A stretch of DNA of 64,000 nucleotides from an uncultured Lachnospiraceae bacterium (GCA_910584725.1 CAJUBE010000011.1:55817-119816); one strand, 5' to 3'. Positions 24,791-34,259 are shown, counted from the first letter of the stretch. Notes: generated by a model from the sequence alone, not told the origin. Made by a program: numbers and translations.

Positions 24791-25930
24791 TTACCACCAT
24801 GAGAAGAATAGTCCCGCAAGCGGCGACAGCACCACCATAATCACGGAAAAGGTAAACGACTCCATGGAAATCAGCGTGGCTCTCTGCTCCGACGGGAACA
24901 TATCCTGCAAAGTCGCGTCCGTCCGCACCTGCAGCGCATCATCGGCAAACGCCGCGATAAAACCGCCCGCCATCATAAACAGCCACATACCCGAATGCTC
25001 CATGAGTACCCCGGACAAAACAAGCGCCGCCGTGACCGCAAACAAATTTCTGTACCGCAGCCGCTTCCATTTCAATATGATTTTCGCCCCGAGGATGCCT
25101 CCCATTTCCATGAAAAACAGGGCAAACCCCAGCGCCCAGCGCGGCATTCCCGCCGCCGGGAGCTTCGCCTGTAAGAAAAACAACAGTAAAATATCAATCG
25201 CCCCAACAAAGGAATTGGCAAACATAAGGGCAATCGCCTTTCTCTCCCGCTTCATAAAGGAAAGACTTTCCATAAAATATTCTGCCAACGCCGTCTTGAC
25301 TAGGTTAGTCACTCTCGTCGTCTGCCCGCTTACTTCATCAAGAGCTTTCGCCGCGGTGCCTTCCTTTCCGTCACCCACCTTTGCTTCATATAAAGACAAC
25401 AAAATACCAATCTGGATCACGGACATCAGAATATCCGCCCCATACGCCGCCCGGTGCCCGATTAACAGCGCAAATCCCGCACACAATGTCGAAAGCGCGC
25501 CACAGAAGCGGTAGATCATCAGCTGGTTTGACGCATACCTTTCGTAGTAAGCCTCCCCCTGCACCAGCTTAAGGGAATCGTAGGCAAGGGCGTCCCCCGA
25601 GCCGGATGCGAAGTTGTAGCTCGTGGCATAAAACGCCAGTGAAAGGCACACCATAAACAGGTTGCCCGAAAGTATCATAACCACGTTGCCGATCATCCGC
25701 AAAATGCTGCTTAAAACCAGCATTTTCTTTCTCCCAAACAAATCGGCTAAAACCCCGGAGGGAATTTCAAATATAAGGCTCGTTATGTGGAAAACCGTCT
25801 CCGCCAGCCCGATCTGCGCGAGGCTGTAGCCTCTCGCCGCGAGTATCGCCACCCACGCCCCGGTCAGCGACAGATTTCCCGCCGCCGTAGATAAGTATAA
25901 TCCTCGTATCTGTTTCTTGATTTTTTGCAT
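24791..25930 (-). CDS. MFS transporter
   Basis: A 379-residue major facilitator with about 11-12 membrane segments. The conserved loop 2-3 motif appears as GVLADLFGRKKML (about residues 58-70). It resembles drug/proton antiporters, but the substrate is not readable. The start follows AAGGAGG, and that ribosome-binding site is itself part of a hairpin (25939-25972), suggesting translational control. The TipAS regulator 1.2 kb away on the opposite strand is a possible but unproven regulator. Confidence 0.9.
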   Translation of the reverse strand: MQKIKKQIRGLYLSTAAGNLSLTGAWVAILAARGYSLAQIGLAETVFHITSLIFEIPSGVLADLFGRKKMLVLSSILRMIGNVVMILSGNLFMVCLSLAFYATSYNFASGSGDALAYDSLKLVQGEAYYERYASNQLMIYRFCGALSTLCAGFALLIGHRAAYGADILMSVIQIGILLSLYEAKVGDGKEGTAAKALDEVSGQTTRVTNLVKTALAEYFMESLSFMKRERKAIALMFANSFVGAIDILLLFFLQAKLPAAGMPRWALGFALFFMEMGGILGAKIILKWKRLRYRNLFAVTAALVLSGVLMEHSGMWLFMMAGGFIAAFADDALQVRTDATLQDMFPSEQRATLISMESFTFSVIMVVLSPLAGLFFSWW

Positions 25931-25938
25931 AAAAAAAC

Positions 25939-25972
25939 CTCCTTAGCTTTTCATTGTCAAAAAGTTAAGGAG
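25939..25972 (-). promoter_or_regulatory. Hairpin that buries the MFS gene's ribosome-binding site
   Basis: CTCCTTA (5' arm on the minus strand, 25966-25972) pairs with TAAGGAG (25939-25945), the Shine-Dalgarno of the MFS gene. CTTTT/AAAAG arms continue the stem across single mismatched bases. Such an arrangement suggests inducible translation. The rest of the 305-base gap 25931-26235 has no gene; a perfect palindrome, TATCCCC-GTCGA-GGGGATA, lies at 26076-26094. Confidence 0.6.
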
Positions 25973-26235
25973 ATAATGTCCCTATTCCGTCAAATTTGCC
26001 CAAACTATAAACCGTTAAATAAATAACAGTTCCTGCAATTTATTTTCCTGCAAATTTTACCGAAAATGGGCGCACTATCCCCGTCGAGGGGATAAATGCT
26101 TCCTTTTTGCAGTTGTAAATTCATGTTTTTCCAGATCATAAATGCGACCTCATACAACATTGACAACATTGTTTCCACTGGGAAAAATTATACATGGCTC
26201 ATAGCGGAATGTCAATCTTTTGCAGGGCTGGCCTG

Positions 26236-28170
26236 TTACTCCGCAGATGCCAACTCGTATAACTTTTCACGCACACTTTCTGTGACTCTGGTTACATCCT
26301 CTGTCGCGGAAGTGATTTCCTGTGTTGAGGCTACTAAATTCTGAACCCGCCCGTCCACCTTTTCCACAATCTGGAGCAAGTCGTCCGCGCTTTTATACAG
26401 TTTATCAACTGCAACGCCTATATCCGTCTTTGTCTGGTCGCTCTTGCTCACCGTTTCTTTGGAATTTTCAGCAAGCGTCTTTATTTGTTCTGCCACAACA
26501 GAAAATCCTTTGCCCGCTTCACCGACTCTTGCCGCTTCAATGGACGCATTCAGCGCCAGAAGATTCGTCTGATTGGCGATCGATATGACGTCCGCATTAT
26601 TTGTTTCCAGATCTCCTAAATAATTGTGAATCTGTTCCAAAGAGGCTTTCAGTCCATCCGCAAATGCTGCCATTTCCGAAATTGTCGCAGAAATTTCAGT
26701 GCTTTCCTGTGCATTCACCTTACAGCTGTCTGTCATGCCGCTCACATTAGCTCCAATCTCTGTAAACTGCTCATCAATCTTACTTGACAGCATTTCCTGC
26801 TTCTCTTTTTCGTGCATACGAAGAGCCTGCATTTGCTCTGCCAGATAATTCGCCTGTGCCTTTTCTTCAATCGCGAAGTCTTTTACATAATGTACACAGT
26901 TATCTCTATAATTAAACCCATTATAAATTGCAACTGCCATCTCCGTACAATTTTTATATCCGCATCCGCCACAATTAATGCGGCGCTTTTCCGGCGTTTC
27001 TTTTTTCATCTCAATAAAAATCTGATCAAGCTCTTTCTCACTCGGTATCTTCGCCTTGCACTTATCACTTTTACCCGTATATTTGCGGACAAAATCGTTG
27101 ATGTCCAAGGAAGCAAATGCTTTGTTCAAAAGCTTCAGCCGCTGTTTGGGCGCAAGCTTTCTCGCCCATGCAGTCTTTTTGCTATCCGTCTTGCTTTTCT
27201 GCTTGATCTGCTCAATCGCGTAAAAGGCATCCTCCGTTTTTGCCAGTTTCTCCTCCACAGCGGTTCCGTAAAGACATCCTGCACTACAGTTAAGCACATC
27301 AATCATTAAATACGGAGTCCTTCCCTTTGCAATCTGTTCCTTATTCGCTTTCAGATAATTATACAGATGCTTTTCGCCTTCTACCTGACGAATAAATACA
27401 TCCTCGCCCAGCAGCCAGTACACATTTTCTTTCAGACCTCCCGGCATCGGGTAAATCGAGCCAAGCCCATACTCGATCTCGTCACTTACCGGCTCTCCCT
27501 TTATATGATGGGCTCTCACATACTCCATCAAATGAGAAAAAGTGACATTATATTTTACATACCCGCCCGTATTCGGGTCCTCAATCTCATTTTTCTTTGC
27601 GATACATGGACTGATAAACGCAAGGCTGTCCCTTAATCCCATGTATTTTCTGGCATAAATCGCGCTGCACATCATAGGGCTGTGAATTGGCATCAATTTC
27701 GGCAAAAGCTCTGGCAAGTATTTCTCGATATACCCTACAACCGCAGGGCAAGGCTGGGAAATACCTCCGACAAAATTATGCTTCTGAATATAATTGATGT
27801 ATGCCCAGCTCGTAATATCCGCTCCATAAGATACGCTCAAAATACGATTTACGCCCAGTTTCTTTAGCCCGCCAAGCACGGTCTCATACTCATCGTAATA
27901 ATTCGCCTTAAACGCAGGCGCTAATATAATAGAAATTTTCTCGCCTCTTTTTAAATCTTCGAAAAACTTTTCGGTGTCATCTTCATATTCTCTCGCATGA
28001 TGCTCACAAACATCAAAACAGGCGCCACATGCAATGCACCTGTCCATATCAACTTCTATTACATTCTCACCATTCATGTTTTTTGCAATATTGGCTCCCT
28101 GACAGCTGCACGCTCCTATGCAGCGGTTACACCCCACACAGGCATCTGTAGTAAACACAAGCTGATTCAT
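26236..28170 (-). CDS. [FeFe]-hydrogenase-like sensor fused to a chemoreceptor signalling domain
   Basis: A 644-residue soluble fusion. Residues ~8-60 hold two 4Fe-4S ferredoxin clusters ([22 protein letters not shown]). Residues ~75-360 resemble the hydrogenase H-cluster domain with modified motifs [20 protein letters not shown] and [12 protein letters not shown]. Residues ~395-450 carry another cysteine cluster ([10 protein letters not shown]). Residues ~470-640 are a methyl-accepting chemotaxis domain with the hairpin signature [21 protein letters not shown]. There is no membrane segment. This is the architecture of putative sensory hydrogenases (groups C/D), which probably report redox state or H2 to the CheA/CheW system or another partner. 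Start at 28170 behind GAGGGGGAG. Confidence 0.88.
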   Translation of the reverse strand: MNQLVFTTDACVGCNRCIGACSCQGANIAKNMNGENVIEVDMDRCIACGACFDVCEHHAREYEDDTEKFFEDLKRGEKISIILAPAFKANYYDEYETVLGGLKKLGVNRILSVSYGADITSWAYINYIQKHNFVGGISQPCPAVVGYIEKYLPELLPKLMPIHSPMMCSAIYARKYMGLRDSLAFISPCIAKKNEIEDPNTGGYVKYNVTFSHLMEYVRAHHIKGEPVSDEIEYGLGSIYPMPGGLKENVYWLLGEDVFIRQVEGEKHLYNYLKANKEQIAKGRTPYLMIDVLNCSAGCLYGTAVEEKLAKTEDAFYAIEQIKQKSKTDSKKTAWARKLAPKQRLKLLNKAFASLDINDFVRKYTGKSDKCKAKIPSEKELDQIFIEMKKETPEKRRINCGGCGYKNCTEMAVAIYNGFNYRDNCVHYVKDFAIEEKAQANYLAEQMQALRMHEKEKQEMLSSKIDEQFTEIGANVSGMTDSCKVNAQESTEISATISEMAAFADGLKASLEQIHNYLGDLETNNADVISIANQTNLLALNASIEAARVGEAGKGFSVVAEQIKTLAENSKETVSKSDQTKTDIGVAVDKLYKSADDLLQIVEKVDGRVQNLVASTQEITSATEDVTRVTESVREKLYELASAE

Positions 28171-28469
28171 TTCTGCTCCCCCTCTTTCAACTATGACGTT
28201 CGTTAATGCTGAGACAATAACTGACATCGTGATCAGCGTGATAAAATCCTAATTCACTATAACAAAAAATCACAGTAAAAAAGGGGGATTGGTATACTTT
28301 GTCATTTTTTAGGTACAATTTGCATAAATTATCCTGTTTGGGGCGGGAATCTCGTTTTGCAATTCACGAGAATAAATTTTTTCTGTCCCGGCAGCAAAAG
28401 ATTGACAACAAAATAAACCTGCACCATACTAAAAGCAGACAAAAAACGATCACAGAGAGGGGCACAAAA

Positions 28470-29255
28470 ATGATCGGCATCTATTTCAGCGGCACAGGAA
28501 ATACAAAGCACTGTACGGAAAAACTGGTGCGTCTCTTGGATGCGACTGCCCAGACAATCCCGATGGAAGATAAATCTGCGGCAGATTTATTGTTGCGGCA
28601 CGATTTCATTGTTCTGGCATACCCTGTCCAGTATTCAAATATGCCCGTTATAGTGAGGGAGTTCATCAAAGAGCATTCCGCAATCTGGAATGGCAAAAAG
28701 GTGCTCTGCGTCGCTACTCAGGCATTATTCAGCGGGGACGGCGCAGGCTGTGCGGCGCGCTTACTAAAAAAATACGGCGCGGAAATTGTCGGCGGCTTAC
28801 ATATCTGTATGCCGGATTCCATTGGTGATGTGAAGCTGTTGAAAAAACCGGTCGTGAAAAACCGGGAAAGGATCCGATCCGCGGATCAGAAAATAGAGAA
28901 ATGCGCGGCGGAAATCAGACGGGGTAAATACCCAAAAGACGGTCTGTTTTTTTATCATCGGATTGCCGGATTACTCGGTCAGCGTTTATGGTTTTACGGC
29001 AAAACAAAGAACTATACCGACAAGTTAAAAATCAGCAATGCCTGTACGGGATGCGGACTTTGCGCCCGTCTTTGCCCGATGGAAAATATTTCGGTCAAAA
29101 ATGGCAAAGCTGTTCCCGGAAACCGCTGTACCATGTGCTACCGCTGCATTAATTCCTGCCCGGCGCGGGCGATTACGCTATTGGGGAATACGGTCGTCGC
29201 GCAATACCGTTTTGACAAATATGCGGATGCGGAGGACAGCACAGGCATCCACTAA
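28470..29255 (+). CDS. EFR1-family ferredoxin (flavodoxin-like plus 2x4Fe-4S)
   Basis: A 261-residue protein: N-terminal flavodoxin-like domain with the FMN phosphate loop YFSGTGNT (residues ~5-12), and a C-terminal two-cluster ferredoxin (CTGCGLCARLCP and CTMCYRCINSCP). EFR1 proteins are common in anaerobic Firmicutes and are presumed electron carriers; partners are rarely known. Start 28470 follows AGAGAGGGG. It is divergent from the hydrogenase-like sensor gene. The ~300-base region between them (28171-28469) contains only AT-rich sequence with possible -10 elements (for example TATAGT on the minus strand near 28257). Confidence 0.88.
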   Translation: MIGIYFSGTGNTKHCTEKLVRLLDATAQTIPMEDKSAADLLLRHDFIVLAYPVQYSNMPVIVREFIKEHSAIWNGKKVLCVATQALFSGDGAGCAARLLKKYGAEIVGGLHICMPDSIGDVKLLKKPVVKNRERIRSADQKIEKCAAEIRRGKYPKDGLFFYHRIAGLLGQRLWFYGKTKNYTDKLKISNACTGCGLCARLCPMENISVKNGKAVPGNRCTMCYRCINSCPARAITLLGNTVVAQYRFDKYADAEDSTGIH

Positions 29256-29272
29256 AATCGGCAGATCCTCCG

Positions 29273-30214
29273 CTATAAATCAAAAATACTCAACTGCGTT
29301 TCCTTCCATGACGCCACCTTCCTCTGGCTCACCCTGTCCCCTGCTTCCAGATGACTGCACAATAGCGGCGACGCGGGATCATACTTCGACGCGTTCCTCG
29401 CCACGCTCTTCTCACCTGCATTTGCATAACAATAGGCGCAGCCGTTTTTGCATGTATGATAAGTTCCTACGTCAATACTTTCCACGCAGCCGCATTCCGG
29501 GCGCTGATTTTTGTCTTTGCCGACCTTCAACCTGCACCCTGTTATTTTTTCAATCAACGCCTTATCAATACAGCAGTTGTGGACGATTCCGCAGTCACTC
29601 AAATCTATCTTTTCTGCGCAGCTGCCGATTTCCATATGATTATCGTCTGCAATCCCGCTCAATTCCCTCGCAAACTTTCTCAGTTCCCCTTCATCCAGAT
29701 CATAGCTGGACAGGCTCTCCATCCTTTTCCTGTTTTTGGCATACATATCCATAAAACTGATCACACATTTGTCGGTATAGCCGTTTAACGCTTCCGCAAG
29801 GCTTGTGAATGCTTTTATGTGATACTGCGCCGTGTACTTATCTGAAAAGAAAATGGGATCATATCTCCAAATCACTCTCTCCCTGCCGATCCGATCTGAT
29901 AAGCTGCGAAAAATCGGAATCATGGACGCTTTTTTATCGGGCACATTTACCTCCACATCATTCCCATACCCCGTAAGTGTAAACTGAAAATAATACGGAT
30001 ACGCTTTTAGCTCATCCAGTCTCTCCATCATCGGCAGGGGATTCTTTGTCCAAAAAACGATACAGTCCACCACGTCCGGCGTAATTTTAATTTCGCTGAT
30101 CTGATGCGCATTTATTGGATTGCGGACATATAGGAATCCCTCTTTTATTCTGTTGTAAAACCATTCGGAATAATAATTCGGAATGTCAGTTCTCCTGCTT
30201 ACGCTTAAAATCAT
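29273..30214 (-). CDS. DUF1848 family protein
   Basis: A 313-residue DUF1848 protein, recognised by its opening SVSRRTDIPNYYSEWFYNRI, the stretch VDCIVFWTKNPLPM, the YYFQFTLTGYG element and a C-terminal cysteine group (CGCVESIDVG, HTCKNGCAYCYANA). The CxxxCxYCY-like cluster and TIM-barrel-like body suggest a radical-SAM or spore-photoproduct-lyase-like enzyme binding an Fe-S cluster, but no activity is established. It ends 17 bases from the convergent EFR1 ferredoxin gene, which could supply electrons; that is speculation. Confidence 0.85.
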   Translation of the reverse strand: MILSVSRRTDIPNYYSEWFYNRIKEGFLYVRNPINAHQISEIKITPDVVDCIVFWTKNPLPMMERLDELKAYPYYFQFTLTGYGNDVEVNVPDKKASMIPIFRSLSDRIGRERVIWRYDPIFFSDKYTAQYHIKAFTSLAEALNGYTDKCVISFMDMYAKNRKRMESLSSYDLDEGELRKFARELSGIADDNHMEIGSCAEKIDLSDCGIVHNCCIDKALIEKITGCRLKVGKDKNQRPECGCVESIDVGTYHTCKNGCAYCYANAGEKSVARNASKYDPASPLLCSHLEAGDRVSQRKVASWKETQLSIFDL

Positions 30215-30283
30215 CCCGCCGCTTCTTTCACGTGTCTGCCAACAGCTTCTTTAATTACTTTTTTCACTTCCTTTGTCAAATGG

Positions 30284-30988
30284 CTATGTTCCTATGCGCA
30301 AATACATTAGCGCCTTCGCAAACCGCCCTTCTATGTCGTAAAAATGTCCGCCCTCATTCCACTCAAAACACACCTGCCCCGCCAGAATTTCCTTCGCCCG
30401 CTGTGTGCACTCCGCCACCCGGCTCATGCGCGGATTTTTGCTGCGGCTCTCCTTTTTTCCGAGGGAAAGATATATCCGCAAGTCCGTCCGAATCGGCTTT
30501 TCCCGCTCCATAAACTCACAGAAACCGTCAAACCAGAGCGACCCGGAAAGGCTGGCGATCACGCCGAACACATCCGTTTTGTAGATTGCATAAACCGCCG
30601 TAAGCCCGCCCAGAGAATAGCCAAGCAGAGCCGTGTGCGCCGGTTTCGGTTTCGTCCGATAATGGGTGTCCATGTACGGCTTTATTTTTTCTGTCAGACA
30701 GGATAAATACATGTCAGCCCTGCCCCGCGGCGCTTCCTCCCCCGCACGGAACGCGGGCGCTGCCCACGGCGTAAAGTCGTCGTTCCAGCTATTCGGCTTG
30801 ATGGAGAGGAGAAGGAACTCAGTCTGTGCGCCGCATTCGACCAGCTTAGTCAATATCCCTTCTATTGGAACTTCACCGTTAACGTAGATAACCGGGTAAC
30901 GGTCACCTCCCTCCTCATAACCGGGCGGCAGATAGAGGTGGCAATCCATATCCGCAATGTGCAGCTCCTGTATTTTACCTTCCATCAT
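30284..30988 (-). CDS. Alpha/beta-hydrolase of the esterase D/Fes type
   Basis: A 234-residue alpha/beta hydrolase. The nucleophile elbow is GYSLGG (serine ~residue 117), with a catalytic His in EWNEGGHFYDI near the C-terminus. The beta-sandwich opening (CHLYLPPGYEE) and the size resemble IroE/Fes-like siderophore or acyl esterases (PF00756). The enzyme lacks a signal peptide, so a cytosolic hydrolysis step is likely. The substrate is unknown; no siderophore genes are nearby. ATG 30988 (or the next codon) follows GGAAGG. The gene begins 43 bases after the endonuclease IV gene ends. Confidence 0.85.
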   Translation of the reverse strand: MMEGKIQELHIADMDCHLYLPPGYEEGGDRYPVIYVNGEVPIEGILTKLVECGAQTEFLLLSIKPNSWNDDFTPWAAPAFRAGEEAPRGRADMYLSCLTEKIKPYMDTHYRTKPKPAHTALLGYSLGGLTAVYAIYKTDVFGVIASLSGSLWFDGFCEFMEREKPIRTDLRIYLSLGKKESRSKNPRMSRVAECTQRAKEILAGQVCFEWNEGGHFYDIEGRFAKALMYLRIGT

Positions 30989-31030
30989 GTATCCTTCCCT
31001 ATCACTATCACTGATCATTGCTCGCGGGAA

Positions 31031-31900
31031 TTAATCTCCAAGCAGCAGCGCAATCTCCTCCTTGTACGGCGGAATCGTTTTCTCCGTACTGCCCTCCTCG
31101 CAAATCCAAGGCGTCTCCAAAATCTTCGGCACCTGGGCAAACCTTTCGTCATGGACAATTCTCTTTAAAATATCCGTTCCGATATGCCCTTCACCGATAT
31201 TGGCATGGCGGTCTTTACGTGCCCCGCAGGGATTCATGCTGTCGTTGACGTGTATCGCCGCGATCTGTGAGAGTCCGATTATCTCGTCGAACTGTTGTAA
31301 CACCCCTTCGTAATCCTCGACCAGACGGTACCCCGCGTCGTTCACATGACAGGTGTCAAAGCAGACGCGCAGCCTGTCCTTTTTATGCACACCCTCATAA
31401 ATCATTTTCAATTCCTCAAAGGTTCTCCCCAGCTCGCTTCCTTTTCCCGCCATTGTTTCCAGCGCGACCAAAACGTCATCCTCATTTTCATCAAGCACAA
31501 GGTTAAGCCCTTTTATAATCTGCGCGATTCCGGCTTCCTCCCCGGCTCCCACATGGGCGCCCGGATGCAGCACTAAAATCCTGCTGCGCATTGCCGCCGT
31601 TCTTTTGATTTCCTTTTCAAGAAAAGTGACTGCCAGCTCAAACGTCTCCGGCTTCACGGTATTCCCTAGATTGATAATATACGGTGCGTGAACCACGATC
31701 TCCTCAATTCCCGCTTCTTTGGCATACGCCCATCCCGCTTCTATGTTTAATGCCCCGATCTCTTTTCTCACCGTATTCTGCGGCGCGCCCGTGTAGAGCA
31801 TCAGGACGTTCGCCCCGTAGGACTCCGCCTCCTTTACCGACCCCAGAAACATTTCCTTTCCCGCCATCTTCACATGGGAACCGATCTTAATCTTTTGCAT
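31031..31900 (-). CDS. nfo: Endonuclease IV (AP endonuclease)
   Basis: A 289-residue TIM-barrel AP endonuclease that cuts 5' of abasic sites in base-excision repair. Zinc ligands appear in the conserved blocks [63 protein letters not shown] and ILETPW. The longer frame starts at 32008, but ATG 31900 behind AGGAGG gives the usual start ([14 protein letters not shown]). Directly after the stop codon lies a 16-mer (CATTGCTCGCGGGAAT read on the plus strand) that recurs at 34247. Confidence 0.95.
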   Translation of the reverse strand: MQKIKIGSHVKMAGKEMFLGSVKEAESYGANVLMLYTGAPQNTVRKEIGALNIEAGWAYAKEAGIEEIVVHAPYIINLGNTVKPETFELAVTFLEKEIKRTAAMRSRILVLHPGAHVGAGEEAGIAQIIKGLNLVLDENEDDVLVALETMAGKGSELGRTFEELKMIYEGVHKKDRLRVCFDTCHVNDAGYRLVEDYEGVLQQFDEIIGLSQIAAIHVNDSMNPCGARKDRHANIGEGHIGTDILKRIVHDERFAQVPKILETPWICEEGSTEKTIPPYKEEIALLLGD

Positions 31901-32023
31901 GACAGCCTTCCTCCTACTGATTCTTATTTCCTCTGTCCCTATTATCATGCAATTCCATTCATTAATCAATCTGTTTCGCAGATTTGACCCAGCATTTTCA
32001 ATCACCAAATATCTTTCCTTTTG

Positions 32024-32032
32024 TGATATAAT
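32024..32032 (+). promoter_or_regulatory. Extended -10 promoter of the small Cys-rich protein gene
   Basis: TGATATAAT (TG-n-TATAAT) lies 46 bases upstream of the small membrane protein start; no good -35 is seen, as is usual for extended -10 promoters. Confidence 0.65.
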
Positions 32033-32077
32033 AGACGTTAAAGCAAAACAAGCAATGCAAAAAAGGAAGCGGAGCGT

Positions 32078-32242
32078 ATGGGGACATTTATCGTCTTATT
32101 ACTAGTGGCGGGTGCGGCTGCACTCGCCATACGACAGATGGTGAAGGATAAAAAAGCGGGAAAATCCCTCTCCTGCGGCGGCGACTGCAGCCGGTGCGCG
32201 GGATGTCTGCCGGAACAGAAAACAAAGACGGATCACAAATAA
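32078..32242 (+). CDS. FeoB-associated Cys-rich membrane protein-like small protein
   Basis: A 54-residue protein: one N-terminal membrane helix ([20 protein letters not shown]), a basic stretch, then a Cys cluster ([11 protein letters not shown]). This pattern matches the FeoB-associated Cys-rich membrane protein family (PF12669). It follows an AAGGAAGCGGAG ribosome-binding site. No feoA/feoB gene is in the window, so an iron-uptake role rests on family alone. It is 27 bases upstream of the S66 peptidase gene and probably co-transcribed with it. Confidence 0.8.
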   Translation: MGTFIVLLLVAGAAALAIRQMVKDKKAGKSLSCGGDCSRCAGCLPEQKTKTDHK

Positions 32243-32269
32243 AATATTTTTCATAAAAAGGGGATTCTT

Positions 32270-33133
32270 ATGGAAATGCAACTAAAACCCGGCGATAAAA
32301 TCGGGATTGTGTGCTGTTCTAACGGCTGGGAAAAACGAAAAGAGGCGAAATTCAGACGGTTACAGGAAATTCTTCTGGGAATGCGTCTGGTACCCGTCAT
32401 ATCGCCGTATATTTTTGAACGGGGAAGCGTGGAGAGCGGCAGCGCCGTGGAACGCGCGCAGGCGCTGATGGATTTTTACCGCGACGATTCCGTGAAAGGG
32501 ATTTTTGATATTTCCGGCGAAGACATCGCCAACGGGATTCTGCCCTATCTGGATTACGAAACGATTGCCGCCTGCGATAAAAAATTCTGGGGTTACAGCG
32601 ATCTGACGACCGTGATCAACGCCATTTATGCAAAGACGGGAAAGCCTTCTGCGCTGTATCAGATCTGTAATTTCATGTGCGACCACGCCGAAGAGCAGCA
32701 GGAAAATTTTAAAAATGCGGTTTTCGGAAACAGTGAAACGCTTTTTCAGTTTCCCTATACCTTTTTGCAGGGAACTGCGATGAAAGGCGTTGTTGTAGGC
32801 GGAAATGTCCGTTGCTTTTTAAAGCTTGCGGGCACCCCGTATTTCCCGGAATTGACAGACAAAATTCTGGTTCTGGAATCTCTGAGCGGTACAGTGCCCC
32901 AGATGCTCACCTATTTCAGCCAGTTACAGCAGCTTGGCGCATTTGAACAGGTGCGTGGGATTCTGCTCGGCACCTTCACCCAGCTAGAGCAGGAAAAGTG
33001 TACGCCGGATGTGTGGACATTACTGAAAAAGTTTGTCGATCCGGGACTTCCTGTGGCAAAGACAGCGTTTGTCGGACACGGAACGGATTCCCGGGCGGTG
33101 CTGGTGGGGGAATATGGGGAATTTGAGAAGTAA
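32270..33133 (+). CDS. S66 family peptidase (LD-carboxypeptidase/MccF-like)
   Basis: A 287-residue serine peptidase of family S66. The opening LKPGDKIGIVCCSNG, the nucleophile region KFWGYSDLTTVINAIYAKTG (Ser in GYSD), the GGNVRCFLKLAGTPYFP block and the late His of VGHGTDSR fit the LD-carboxypeptidase/microcin-C-immunity fold. It could trim muropeptide tetrapeptides in recycling, or hydrolyse microcin-like acyl sulfamoyl compounds. The length is typical for the MccF branch. The start has an AAGGGG site. Confidence 0.9.
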   Translation: MEMQLKPGDKIGIVCCSNGWEKRKEAKFRRLQEILLGMRLVPVISPYIFERGSVESGSAVERAQALMDFYRDDSVKGIFDISGEDIANGILPYLDYETIAACDKKFWGYSDLTTVINAIYAKTGKPSALYQICNFMCDHAEEQQENFKNAVFGNSETLFQFPYTFLQGTAMKGVVVGGNVRCFLKLAGTPYFPELTDKILVLESLSGTVPQMLTYFSQLQQLGAFEQVRGILLGTFTQLEQEKCTPDVWTLLKKFVDPGLPVAKTAFVGHGTDSRAVLVGEYGEFEK

Positions 33134-33210
33134 AAACCCATGGTCCGCAGAATTTATTCAGACAAGAATATTTTAGCAAACCCGCATAAACACGCGCCTG
33201 CAACCACCAG

Positions 33211-33239
33211 TTGACAAATTTCCAAGCCGCCTATATAGC
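33211..33239 (+). promoter_or_regulatory. Candidate promoter of the XRE regulator
   Basis: TTGACA (33211-33216) is followed 17 bases later by TATAGC (33234-33239). A TATAAT hexamer at 33258-33263 lacks a -35. Transcription would run through the TATAAAA array at 33290-33355 before the start codon. Confidence 0.5.
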
Positions 33240-33289
33240 CTTTTCCCCAATCTTTTCTATAATCAAAGTAAGTCGGAAAGACACAAAGC

Positions 33290-33355
33290 TATAAAAAGTT
33301 ATAAAAGGTTATAAAAGAATTCAAAAACTATAAAAACTTATAAAAAGTTATAAAA
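33290..33355 (+). repeat. Phased 10-bp TATAAAA repeat array in the XRE leader
   Basis: TATAAAA occurs at 33290, 33300, 33310, 33329, 33339 and 33349, with a degenerate copy (TTCAAAA) at 33320. Six of the seven are thus on a 10-base period with one 9-base step, a decamer tandem repeat of the form TATAAAAAGT. A-tracts in phase with the helix bend DNA, and a decamer repeat can expand or contract. The array ends 38 bases before the regulator's start codon. The rest of the gap 33134-33393 holds the candidate promoter and no gene. Confidence 0.9.
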
Positions 33356-33393
33356 TCCGACTGCTAAATTCAGAGAAATATTTGGAGGGAAAC

Positions 33394-34194
33394 ATGACGC
33401 TTGGAGAAAAAATTTTCAGATTAAGAACAGAACAGGGATTTTCACAGGAGACCTTCGGGGAGAAGCTGGGCGTGTCCAGACAGTCCGTTTCAAAGTGGGA
33501 GACAGACCAGTCAGTCCCCGAACTGGATAAAATCGTGGCGATCAGTGAACTTTTTGAAGTCAGCACCGATTATCTTCTGAAACAGACGGAAGAAACATAT
33601 AGGACAACGAAAGAAGAGCCGCCCCGAACGGAAGAATATTCACAGGGAGCATACCACATCGGGCGAAGACCCCACTATGAATATAAGAGCAAAAAAATGA
33701 TCGGAAACCTTCCCCTTGTGCATATCAATCTGGGGCTGGGCATCCACCGTGCCAAAGGCGTGATCGCCATCGGCGCTATCGCACAGGGGTGGCTTGCCAT
33801 CGGCTATGTGGCGATGGGCGGACTGTGCTTCGGCCTTGTCTCTCTGGGACTACTCGCCTTCGCCGTTCTTGCCTTTGGGCTGGTCTCTTTCGGCAGTTTC
33901 TCCTTTGGTGTGATCAGCTTTGGCGCCTTTGCCGTCGGCATCTTCTCCATGGGCGCGGTGAGTATTGGTCAGTTTGCCTTCGGCGCCTCGGCACACGGCG
34001 CACAGGTGGCGATCGGGGATGCCGCCAACGGAAAAGTTGCGCTGGGCTATTCCCGTGCAGTCGGCACTTACACGCAGATCAGCAACAGACAGCCCTTCAA
34101 CTATGAAGAAGCCTGTCGCGCGATTGACGAACATGTGTCGTCGAATTGGCTCTTTTTCAAAACGTGGGCGAAAGCAATGGTGCGGTGGTTTTAA
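33394..34194 (+). CDS. XRE-family regulator with a Gly-pentad repeat C-terminus
   Basis: A 266-residue protein. Residues ~1-65 are a lambda-repressor-type helix-turn-helix (LGEKIFRLRTEQGFSQETFG, VSRQSVSKWETDQSVPELDKI). After a Lys/Glu-rich linker, residues ~120-225 consist of about 18 near-regular five-residue units ending in small-hydrophobic-Gly (AIAQG, WLAIG, YVAMG, LVSLG, VLAFG, LVSFG...). The stretch is hydrophobic and could form a membrane bundle or a solenoid. A short charged tail follows. Sensor role unknown; probably autoregulatory. ATG 33394 follows GGAGGG. Confidence 0.85.
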   Translation: MTLGEKIFRLRTEQGFSQETFGEKLGVSRQSVSKWETDQSVPELDKIVAISELFEVSTDYLLKQTEETYRTTKEEPPRTEEYSQGAYHIGRRPHYEYKSKKMIGNLPLVHINLGLGIHRAKGVIAIGAIAQGWLAIGYVAMGGLCFGLVSLGLLAFAVLAFGLVSFGSFSFGVISFGAFAVGIFSMGAVSIGQFAFGASAHGAQVAIGDAANGKVALGYSRAVGTYTQISNRQPFNYEEACRAIDEHVSSNWLFFKTWAKAMVRWF

Positions 34195-34259
34195 TCAACA
34201 CCCCCGCCGCATTCACCAAATGTCTGCTTCGCATCCGCTTGGCTCATTGCTCGCGGGAA

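Noticed and set aside
31899..32105. A plus-strand frame overlapping the start of the endonuclease IV gene
   Set aside because: It overlaps the endonuclease leader and the promoter of the small Cys-rich protein gene, and has no ribosome-binding site.
33290..33355. The TATAAAA array as a CRISPR array
   Set aside because: The unit is 10 bases with no spacers, so it is a simple tandem repeat.
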